This document shows positions 29,101 to 35,837 of a stretch of DNA of 64,000 nucleotides, piece by piece. The stretch is from Sphingobacteriales bacterium (GTDB taxonomy: Bacteria > Bacteroidota > Bacteroidia > Chitinophagales > UBA2359): assembly GCA_016718845.1 (NCBI GenBank), contig JADKCK010000104.1, forward strand, positions 1 through 64,000, given 5' to 3'. A model generated the notes under the pieces. That model saw only the letters and a list, made by a program, of their open reading frames with translations, did no database searches and was not told the DNA's origin. Position numbers and translations under genes: made by a program. The first letter of the stretch is position 1. Each line of letters opens with the position of its first letter.

Positions 29101-30410
29101 GGCTCGTAGTACGACGGAAAAACACTTAGGTCGCAGCCAATCAACAAATCGTAGTAAGGGCAGTTAAATAAACCATCGGCGCCATTTAGGTAGGTAGGCA
29201 CAAACACAATTTTAACCTTATTGTCGGGCATATTGTGGAAATTGGCAGCCGAAAGTGTACGCAAAACGGGGTCGTGGTCGGGGTCGTATAGGTTGTGTGT
29301 TAAAACGGTTGAGTTGCCATCGGATTGATGATTGATGTTTTGCAAACGCTCTAATACCTCGTGCCGAACGCCCGAGTTGCCTGCTGGCACCATCACAAAA
29401 GCCACTATTGGGCGAGATAAGGCGTTGGCTTGCTTGTTTAGTTCTAGTAGGCTTTGCAAAAACAAATCAATACCTTTGTTTCTAAACTCGTATCTGCCGC
29501 TAGTAACCACTATTAAGCTATCTTTGGGTAGGCTTGGCTCGTTGCAAACGGCTGCTGCCACTGCCAATAGTTGTTTGCGGGCTGTTTGACGGCATTGTGC
29601 AAATACGTCGTTGTTGGGTACAAAGGCATCGTCAAAGCCATTGGGGGTTACTATGTCTACGCTTTTTTCTAAAAATTGGGCGCATTCAACGGCGGTAATA
29701 TCGCTTACTGTAGTAAAGGCGTCGGCTGTTTGTGCCGATAATTTCTCTAACGATTGTTTGGCAATTACGTTAAACTCGCGGGCTTTTTGGTCGCCGTTGT
29801 AGGTAGCAATAGGCTCGTAAAGGGGTAGCCCATTGCCTGCAATGCAACGCCCAATAACGGTGGCATGTGTTGTAAATAGCGTGCCTACTTCGGGCAGATG
29901 TTGGTGCAGATATAGTACGCCTGTACCTGTCATCCACTCATGAAACTGTGCTACGGTATGCTCGCCAGCGGCAATATAAAAGTGGTGATAACTTTCGATA
30001 ACCAAACCCGCAGCATAACCAAACAAGGCAGGTTCTATGTAATCCCATTGCCCCGTAAGCGAGTCTAATTTGTAATTAAGCCAAAGTTTGGTAAAAATGT
30101 CGTTTTTTTGCGAAAAATAGGGCGTAAAATCAACCAAAATAGCCATTGGGTTGCCGGGTATGTTCCAGCGTCCTACCCTAATTTTTAATCCATCGGCAAG
30201 GGCTTGTTCGCGCCAAGCACGTAGTAGGTTGCGGTCTTCGGTAAAATCGGGGTGTTCGGTGCTGCCTTTCCATACATCGGGTCCAATAAACAGCAGGCGG
30301 TCGTGATAATCGGGTTGTAAAACGGGCGCTTTTGAGGTAATAACCGTATAAATACCGCCTACCTTATTGCATACTTCCCAGCTAACTTCAAAAATGAATT
30401 GAGGTGTCAT
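26175..30410 (-). CDS. glycogen synthase / alpha-glucan phosphorylase fusion
   Basis: This intact 1411-residue gene has two enzyme domains. Residues 1-560 are a GT3-type (eukaryotic-like) glycogen synthase: FEVSWEVCNKVGGIYTVITS at the N-terminus, HEWMTGTGVLYLHQHLP (about 155), TTHATVIGRCIAGNGLPLYE, and YEPWGYTPLESLAFAVPTITT (about 436), which holds the acceptor-site Glu. From about residue 570 follows a glucan phosphorylase of the DUF3417-containing type: LSLNLWWCWQKDAIDLF, HLNEGHAAFSTLER (about 848) and EASGTSGMKATLNG (about 1160), whose Lys should bind pyridoxal phosphate. One chain thus combines an alpha-1,4-glucan builder and a phosphorolytic degrader. Similar fusions occur in Bacteroidota. 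A -7 element lies 95 bases upstream. Confidence 0.92.
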   Translation of the reverse strand: MTPQFIFEVSWEVCNKVGGIYTVITSKAPVLQPDYHDRLLFIGPDVWKGSTEHPDFTEDRNLLRAWREQALADGLKIRVGRWNIPGNPMAILVDFTPYFSQKNDIFTKLWLNYKLDSLTGQWDYIEPALFGYAAGLVIESYHHFYIAAGEHTVAQFHEWMTGTGVLYLHQHLPEVGTLFTTHATVIGRCIAGNGLPLYEPIATYNGDQKAREFNVIAKQSLEKLSAQTADAFTTVSDITAVECAQFLEKSVDIVTPNGFDDAFVPNNDVFAQCRQTARKQLLAVAAAVCNEPSLPKDSLIVVTSGRYEFRNKGIDLFLQSLLELNKQANALSRPIVAFVMVPAGNSGVRHEVLERLQNINHQSDGNSTVLTHNLYDPDHDPVLRTLSAANFHNMPDNKVKIVFVPTYLNGADGLFNCPYYDLLIGCDLSVFPSYYEPWGYTPLESLAFAVPTITTSLAGFGKWVQAKLAGEIAGIKVIHRTDTNDAQVVAEMVQHITEFSQKTEQELYLARETARNISRIALWKNLVSNYFDAYHIALDKVQHRKDSFSMPPLRHLSAIIGEPLTNKPKWKRILVQSYLPEALLPLKQLSLNLWWCWQKDAIDLFANINPKLWQQVGFNPIALLDQLSFNEYSLLANNPEFMERLHRIYARFEAYMQTPLPQNSPQIAYFCMEYGLHSSVKLYSGGLGILAGDYLKEASDTNTDLIGVGLLYRYGYFTQQLSYNGEQIAQYEAQRFSYLPAQPVKDEAGNWIHINIPLPGRLLYAKVWCMSVGRIKLYLLDTDITENNEEDRKVTAQLYGGDWEMRLKQEMLLGIGGVRMLDALNIHPNLYHLNEGHAAFSTLERLHRSIVTHNIVFDEALEVVRGSSLFTTHTPVPAGHDAFSEDLLRAYLSNYDNDLNISWQQFMGLGRLNEWDTNEKFSMSHLAARTCQEINGVSEIHGRVSRQMFNELWQGYNAEELHIDYVTNGVHYPTWIASEWHNLFTQTFGDDFLNDQSNKQHWRKIHDVDDDVLWQIRTHRKHILMDYVRQQLAKELTKRQRNPREIVARTQAITDNALVIGFARRFATYKRAQLLFYNPDRLAKIVNNAQQPIVFVFAGKAHPADKAGQELIQKVVEMSEKPEFLGKVIFLENYDMQLARLLVQGVDVWLNTPTRPLEASGTSGMKATLNGVLNFSVLDGWWAEGYRPDAGWALKEERTYQYQEHQNQLDSETIYGILENEMVPLFYQRNANGLPTGWVQFIKQAIAEIAPQFTTKRMIDDYRQKFYNKLYTRTQWLNENHYEQARTLAAWKRKVRRNWEQIVVVDTQLPDTSNHALNLGDEFSATIQLNIAELNVEDIGIEVLFIVRKDEHNFRIVRHTPLKAVSQKGSIATYQCQVQATESGVYDYGFRIYPQNTALPYKEDAGLVRWI

Positions 30411-30504
30411 TTTGATTATTGATTATTGATTATTGATTATAGAAACGGGAAGATGAGATTTAGTATTCACCACATCTTAACATCACTACATCAGAATATT
30501 GACC

Positions 30505-30513
30505 GCAAAGGTA
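30505..30513 (-). promoter_or_regulatory. Bacteroidetes -7 element of the glycogen enzyme gene
   Basis: On the minus strand TACCTTTGC, 95 bases before the start codon. The leader contains a GATTATT direct repeat, about four copies at 30413-30442, next to the start. Confidence 0.5.
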
Positions 30514-30617
30514 CTACTTTTTGGGGTAGTATAATAATTTGTCGATATTTCTGGTAAAAGGACAATTTACGGACTATTTGTAAATAGGGTAATTATCTGG
30601 CATTTATACCAATAGTG

Positions 30618-30652
30618 CAAACGCCCAACACCTAAAAAGTGCTGGGCGTTTG
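30618..30652. terminator. intrinsic terminator
   Basis: CAAACGCCCA..CAC / GTG..TGGGCGTTTG, 24 bases past the minus-strand gene ending at 30676. Confidence 0.75.
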
Positions 30653-30675
30653 TTTGGGCTTTAGCTATATGTGGG

Positions 30676-31521
30676 TTATTTGGTAACTACTATTTTTTGC
30701 AGATAGCTAGCGTGTTTGTTGCTAATTTGCAGCATATAGATACCTGCGGCAATATCATCGAGGGGCAAGGTTTGGGTGTATTGACCTGCATTTTTGTATT
30801 CGTTGTTGACTAGGGTCGCTACTGTTTTGCCGCTTAGGTCGGTAAGTATAAGGGTTGTTTGGTCGGCTTTTTGTAGACTGTAGCTAATATTTAGCATTTC
30901 GGTGGCGGGGTTGGGGTAGGCATTAAGCAAGCTGCTACCTGCTGCTACTTGGGTTACGTTGGTGTTAAAGCTAATTTCGCGGGTGGTGGTATACACTAAA
31001 TCGCCGCTAGCATTATTGTTGTTGTTGGCTGCATTGCCAATGGCATAAAACGTAATGTCGCCTTGGTTGGTGGCGGGCGCTGTCCATTGAAAGCTAAATA
31101 AGTGGGTGTTGTTACCTGTTGGTGCATTTTTGTGGTAGATGTATTGCCGGTTGTTGGCACTGCCAGTGGCGGTATTTTGGGCATCGTTGCCAATAAAGGT
31201 GCCCACACTTGCATTGCTACTGTTTAGTGCAACTACCTCAAACCCCCATCTTGATGCACCTGCGCTAGTAATGCCTAATGCAATGTTGTAGGTTTGTCCG
31301 GGGTTGTAGGTATTAGCCCCAGAGTTAAAATCCATTACCATTGTACCCGTCCCCGAGTTGATAGTGCCCACATGGCAACCACTAATGGCACAACTGCTTT
31401 CGCCGGGGGCATTGGTGCGCCCTTTGGGTGGTTGACTGGCATTAGAGTGCACATTTGGCACATCGTAAATATTGAGGGCTGCAAAGGTGACAGCCAATAA
31501 AAGAAGCATTTTTTTGAACAT
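30676..31521 (-). CDS. secreted choice-of-anchor-V (reeler-like) protein with T9SS sorting domain
   Basis: At 281 residues with signal peptide (KKMLLLLAVTFAALNIYDV). The middle part (about 30-190) resembles Bacteroidota choice-of-anchor V proteins: APGESSCAISGCHVG (about 38-52), then YNPGQTYNIALGITS, RWGFEVVALN, THLFSFQWTAPA and GDITFYAIGNAAN. The C-terminal 85 residues are a T9SS type A domain (LLNAYPNPATEMLNISYSL, LSGKTVATL, IAAGIYMLQI). It should be exported and anchored at the surface. The single C-x4-C-H motif resembles the haem or metal motif seen in this group, but haem binding is unproven. Confidence 0.85.
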   Translation of the reverse strand: MFKKMLLLLAVTFAALNIYDVPNVHSNASQPPKGRTNAPGESSCAISGCHVGTINSGTGTMVMDFNSGANTYNPGQTYNIALGITSAGASRWGFEVVALNSSNASVGTFIGNDAQNTATGSANNRQYIYHKNAPTGNNTHLFSFQWTAPATNQGDITFYAIGNAANNNNNASGDLVYTTTREISFNTNVTQVAAGSSLLNAYPNPATEMLNISYSLQKADQTTLILTDLSGKTVATLVNNEYKNAGQYTQTLPLDDIAAGIYMLQISNKHASYLQKIVVTK

Positions 31522-31559
31522 GACATTTTATTTTTAGGTGTGAAGGTTGGTTTTTGGCT

Positions 31560-31663
31560 TTTAGCTACTGGCTTTTAGCTTTTGGCTTTGGGCTACTGGA
31601 GCGTAAGCCTAAGCGGACAGCGGACAGCGGGCAGCGGACAGCCAGCAGCAGGCAGCCCAAAGG
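31560..31663. repeat. short degenerate direct repeats
   Basis: TTTTAGCTACTGGC / TTTTAGCTTTTGGC copies are followed by GCGGACA repeated four times with variations (about 31609-31640). Low-complexity intergenic sequence between two exported-protein genes. Confidence 0.6.
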
Positions 31664-33421
31664 CTATCTAATAAAATCGGCTTCGTAGGTGCGTATGTTA
31701 TTGGCTTGGTCGGATACTTCGAGGCGTAGGTGGTGTTTGCCTGCTGGCACATGTTCGTCGAAAAGGTATTCGAGTTTACCGCTTTTTTCTTCGTAGCTAA
31801 ATAGCACCCATTGGTCGTCGATGTAGCCTTTGTACGATTTTATACCCGATAGGTCGTCGGAGGTGTTTAGCCACAAACTTTTGCTATTTTGCATATTGCG
31901 CCCAGGCGTAATGTTAATGGGTGTAATTTTAGGGGCTATAATATCGGTGGTTATGTAGTAGTTGCCAAACTCTCGAGTGCGGGCTTTTAGGTAATCGCCG
32001 TCCCAGGTGCCAACCAACGATTTTTGTTTGGTGCCCCATATATAGGCTACAACGGCTTTGTTGCGCAGCGAGTCGGGAAGGTTATTGGGTTGTAGGGCTA
32101 TGTTAAAATAGGTGTTGGCAGGGGTATAACGGTCGTGTACCTTAAACACATTAGAGTATATTTTGTTCGATTGGGGTGGGTTAACGGCAAATTTAAAGTA
32201 CAAATTGTTGTACAAAACGCCAGTGGGCATGTCTATTTTAAATTTATCGGCGGTATATATGTTAGGTGTGTTGTACTGAAAATAAGCGGCGTAAGGCTCG
32301 GAGGCAGGTAATGTATAGGTATTTTCGGGCTTGTATTGTAGCATAAAATTTAGGGTAGATAGGTTGCCAACGGCATCGCGCACTTCAAGGGTAATTTTGT
32401 GCATTTGTCCATCTGCCAAATCAACAATGCCTTGGTTGTTTAGTTGTTGATAAATTTGTAGATGATTACCCGGGTCGACAAAGCATTTTTCGGCAAAGCC
32501 ATTGCCGTCGCGTTGTTCTTTGTAGTCGGTGTGCGAGTTAATACATCGGGTTTCGTCGAAGCCCACTTTTTCCATGGTGTGGCTATAAAAAATAGTGCCA
32601 TTGTTGTAGGCGGTAATGCTGTATACGCCGTTTTTGTTGTAGGCATCGCTGGTTTGGTCGTAGCATTTTATGCCAATACCCATTTGTGTTGTGCCAACGC
32701 TTAGTAGGTTTATGCTGCCTTTACCATCGCCAATAACATAGTTGCCTATGCCGTTGTTTTTTAGGTTGTATTTGCGTTGCAAAAAATAGCGGTCGGGGTC
32801 GGTCATATTATATAGGTATACGCTTTGCAAGATGGGGCGTATTTTGTCGTTTACCTTAAAGCCAAAAAGTAGGGGGTTAATCGTTACTTCGGTTTGCGAG
32901 TCGCGTATTTCAAAGTGTAAATGTGGCGACTCGGACGAGCCTGTGTTGCCCGACCGGGCTATTTGTTGGCGCTTTTTTACGGGCAACAAACCTTCGGGCA
33001 GGTATTCGTCTATTGCCCATGTTTGTTTTTCGTACTGTTTGTTTTTTATCCAACGGGCTATGTCGGTGCTAAACGCATCGAGGTGGGCATATACCGATGT
33101 GTAGCCGTTTGGGTGGGCTATATAAAGTGCGTTTCCGTAACCGGTTGATGATATGTTGATGCGCGAAACATAGCCGTCGGCTACGGCATAAACGGGTATG
33201 TTTTTTACTTCGTCGGTTTTTATGTCAATGCCACCATGAAAATGGTTGGGGCGCAACTCGGCAAAAGTACCCGATAATACCAACGGAATATCGAGGGGCG
33301 AAGAGAAATAATCGGTAGGATAGTTGGGACCTACTTTTATTTCGGTGGTTGCCGATGGTGGAAACAACGAGCCTGCTACTGTAGCAGCACCTGCTAATAG
33401 CAATCTCAAATTAAATTTCAT
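31664..33421 (-). CDS. exported M23-family peptidase with beta-sandwich C-terminal region
   Basis: Start ATG 33421 (MKFNLRLLLAGAATVAGS) is preferred over one 30 bases upstream because it begins the signal peptide; length is then 585 residues. The LytM/M23 zinc metallopeptidase domain spans about residues 35-190: NHFHGGIDIK (zinc His and Asp), GNALYIAHPNGYTSVYAHLD, and SPHLHFEIRD (second HxH). The remaining 390 residues are Ig-like or beta-rich and end with a Bacteroidota-typical LEVSDQANNIRTYEADF. All zinc ligands appear present, so it is probably an active murein endopeptidase in the periplasm or envelope. Confidence 0.9.
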   Translation of the reverse strand: MKFNLRLLLAGAATVAGSLFPPSATTEIKVGPNYPTDYFSSPLDIPLVLSGTFAELRPNHFHGGIDIKTDEVKNIPVYAVADGYVSRINISSTGYGNALYIAHPNGYTSVYAHLDAFSTDIARWIKNKQYEKQTWAIDEYLPEGLLPVKKRQQIARSGNTGSSESPHLHFEIRDSQTEVTINPLLFGFKVNDKIRPILQSVYLYNMTDPDRYFLQRKYNLKNNGIGNYVIGDGKGSINLLSVGTTQMGIGIKCYDQTSDAYNKNGVYSITAYNNGTIFYSHTMEKVGFDETRCINSHTDYKEQRDGNGFAEKCFVDPGNHLQIYQQLNNQGIVDLADGQMHKITLEVRDAVGNLSTLNFMLQYKPENTYTLPASEPYAAYFQYNTPNIYTADKFKIDMPTGVLYNNLYFKFAVNPPQSNKIYSNVFKVHDRYTPANTYFNIALQPNNLPDSLRNKAVVAYIWGTKQKSLVGTWDGDYLKARTREFGNYYITTDIIAPKITPINITPGRNMQNSKSLWLNTSDDLSGIKSYKGYIDDQWVLFSYEEKSGKLEYLFDEHVPAGKHHLRLEVSDQANNIRTYEADFIR

Positions 33422-33508
33422 GGCTAATAATAGTGCGGGAAAAGGGGACACGGAAATAAATTGATAATGGATAATGAAAAACGATGGACTTGCAATGATT
33501 GATTACTT

Positions 33509-33785
33509 TAATGCCGACATTGAAAAGTAGTAAATGGTTACTCAAATTACACCAGCTTGTTTTTAAATGTACAACGGAGACACGGAGAACACAGAGGCTT
33601 TTTCTGCATGAGCTATGCTTTTGTTAAACTCGTTCTTCTCTGTGTTCTCTGTGTCTCTTGTTGTTTTTTATTTTTTTAGCTCACAACAAATAAGGCACTC
33701 ATAGCCAGCTTGCCATAGTTCGACAAGCTCACTATGACCACGCCTTATAAATAAAGCGGACTACTTTTCAATGTCCTTATCAAAC
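33509..33785. repeat. MITE-like repeat, copy 2
   Basis: Same layout as 25286-25574: outer arms GCCGACATTGAAAAGTAGT and, in reverse complement, AGGACATTGAAAAGTAGT; inner arms of the GAGACACGGAGAACACAGAG type. Relative to copy 1 a C-to-A change occurs in both outer arms, keeping them complementary. Confidence 0.75.
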
Positions 33786-33930
33786 TTGGGACTTGGCGGC
33801 GCTAAGATACGGCTTTTGTGGGTATTTTTTGACAAAAACTTGACAGTTTTGAAACAGAAGTTTTGGGGGGAGTGACAATTTTGATGCCGATGTTAGAAAG
33901 TGGTGTTGGATTATGTGCTTACCTTGCTAT

Positions 33931-34013
33931 GGGGGTGCCACCTACTTGGCAAATTAGGGAGTGCTAAACATCACCCCCAAAAAAGACATATTCCGCGTTA
34001 AGCGGGGCGGGTG
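33931..34013. repeat. dispersed double-hairpin repeat, copy 2
   Basis: GGGGGTG / CACCCCC stem, AAAAAAGAC, then CCGC-GTTAA-GCGG. It is preceded at 33879 by TGATGCCGATGTTAGAAAGT, similar to the outer arm of the MITE-like repeats, which suggests a shared family. Confidence 0.7.
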
Positions 34014-34137
34014 GCTTTGATTATGGGTTACTAACCTGATTACGCAGAGGCAACCCAAACGAGTTGGCTATTAAGCGGCATGGAGCTTTGTTAGTAGTTT
34101 GTTGTTTTTTGTTGCTGCTTACCACCCATTAAAAGTT

Positions 34138-34299
34138 TGTTACTTTTTTTCTTGACAAAAAAAGTAACCAAAAAAGTCAAGGCTGGTATAGTAATTGGCT
34201 AAAATAGGCAACATTACGCTGAAAAAAATAAACTCGACACGCCAAACGCTTTGCTTGTCAGTTTTATTTCAAAGTTTGGTGTGGCGTGTCTCAAACAGT
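34138..34299. repeat. two palindromic intergenic repeats
   Basis: GTTACTTTTTTT-CTTGAC-AAAAAAAGTAAC (about 34138-34170) is followed by CAAAAAAGTCAAGG. A second imperfect inverted repeat pairs GACACGCCAAAC (about 34234) with GTTTGGTGTGGCGTGTC (about 34280). No gene is visible from 33422 to 34530; that stretch is essentially all repeat. Confidence 0.6.
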
Positions 34300-34530
34300 A
34301 TTTTTTTTTAACCGCTTCATTTATGCCTATTTCTTAACGCCAATTCCTATAATGCCGGTCTCTCCCTCCAAATAATGCAAAGCGTAGCTAAAAATACCAA
34401 ATGGCTAATTATAAAAATGGGCTGCGTAACATCAGGTACTAATTATTGATTATGGGATAGGCGTTAGTGGGTATAAAAATGCAAAACACCTAATTAGGAG
34501 AACGGGCTGCGTAACAGAAGTAATTAACAA

Positions 34531-35547
34531 TTACTCTTTTCTGTCGGGCAGATAGGTGTATGCTACAAGGCACAATAAGGCAAGGGCAAGTGGTAGTTGA
34601 AAATAGTTGTTATAGTCGCTAAATGAGCGGGCAGCAAACTCGCGTTTTTCTATTTGGTTTAATCGGTTGCTTACTTCGTTTAGTTCGTTGCGGTTGCCTT
34701 GTATGTGTACATACTCGCCGTTTGTTTGGTTGGCAATGGCTTTTAGGCTAGTTTCTACCAATTGAGTGGTTACTATTTGTCCGTTTTCGTCGCGTTTTTC
34801 GTCAACTTTTTGTCCGTTGGCGTATATGGGTATGGTGCCACCTTGTTGCGTGCCAATGCCCAACGACAGTATCACTATGCCTGCATCGTTGGCTTGTTGG
34901 GCAGCGGTTTTGGTTTCCGATTCGTGGTCTTCGCCGTCGGACAGTACAATAAGGGCGCGATGCCCGGTGTTTTGGTCGCTGCTTTTTTCGTTCGAGGCAA
35001 AAGCCCGCACTGCCAAATCTACTGCCTCGGCAATGGCGGTGCCTTGTGTGGGTACAAGTTCGGGGTTTAGGGTTTGCAAAAACAGCTTAACCGCCGAGTG
35101 GTCGGTGGTAAGGGGCATTTGTAGGTAGGCGTGTCCGGCAAATACAATAATACCTATGCGGTCGTTTGGGCGCGTTTCTACAATGCGTTGCAGTATTTGC
35201 TTGGCTCTGTCCAAACGGCTGGGTTGCACATCTTGGGCAAGCATACTGTTCGACACATCAAGGGCTATCATAATGTCGATGCCGCTTTGTTTTACGGTTG
35301 ATAACTGCGTACCCATTTGCGGATTGGCAAGTGCCAACACCACCAAAGCAAGGGCTGCCTGCATCAAGCCAAATTTTTGCCATTGTAGCTTGGTGCTGTA
35401 GCCCGTTAATAGTTGTGGTAAGGTGCTGTTGTTGCCAAATGCCGCCAGCGTTTTGTTGCGCCACTGCCAATAGCGCACATACAGCCAATACGACAAGGGC
35501 AGCAGTATTAATAGGTACAGATAATGGGGGTTCTCGAAACGAAACAC
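34531..35547 (-). CDS. BatB-like VWA-domain membrane protein
   Basis: At 338 residues with two N-terminal membrane helices (YLYLLILLPLSYWLYV; GLMQAALALVVLALANP), a von Willebrand A domain with MIDAS motif DVSNSMLAQDV (DxSxS, about residue 96) and the Thr/Asp positions PTQGTAIAEAV and LIVLSDGEDHE, and a last helix near 320. This matches the Bat (Bacteroides aerotolerance) family member that follows the MoxR/DUF58 genes in most genomes. Here neither moxR nor other bat genes are adjacent. The alternative is an unrelated VWA membrane protein, but the helix arrangement favours BatA/BatB. Confidence 0.8.
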   Translation of the reverse strand: MFRFENPHYLYLLILLPLSYWLYVRYWQWRNKTLAAFGNNSTLPQLLTGYSTKLQWQKFGLMQAALALVVLALANPQMGTQLSTVKQSGIDIMIALDVSNSMLAQDVQPSRLDRAKQILQRIVETRPNDRIGIIVFAGHAYLQMPLTTDHSAVKLFLQTLNPELVPTQGTAIAEAVDLAVRAFASNEKSSDQNTGHRALIVLSDGEDHESETKTAAQQANDAGIVILSLGIGTQQGGTIPIYANGQKVDEKRDENGQIVTTQLVETSLKAIANQTNGEYVHIQGNRNELNEVSNRLNQIEKREFAARSFSDYNNYFQLPLALALLCLVAYTYLPDRKE

Positions 35548-35720
35548 TATTTAAATGGTAAAGGGTAAATTATAAATTGTGAAATGTTGGCTTTTATTGC
35601 TGCCTAACAAACCGCAAAAGTAATACAATTAAAGCATAAAACAGCCAAACAAAGCAAAGTGTTTTGTACAAAAGGCAATTTAAAACTAAAGGCTTGTGCA
35701 ATAATGTGGCGTAGATGTTG

Positions 35721-35729
35721 TATCTTTGC
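35721..35729 (+). promoter_or_regulatory. Bacteroidetes -7 element upstream of the methyltransferase
   Basis: TATCTTTGC, 109 bases before ATG 35838. Between them lies a 17-codon ORF (ATG 35758, MKKYLVTLTKSNRYHQP) that could be a leader peptide or mere chance. Confidence 0.45.
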
Positions 35730-35837
35730 CAGCCAATTAAACACTAAATACTAAACCATGAAAAAATATTTGGTTACACTCACTAAATCGAATAGGTATC
35801 ATCAACCATAAAACAGCATTAAAAATAACCTACTAAA

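Noticed and set aside
34762..35128. Long plus-strand ORFs antisense to the VWA gene
   Set aside because: Composition and position show they are shadows of the minus-strand BatB-like gene.
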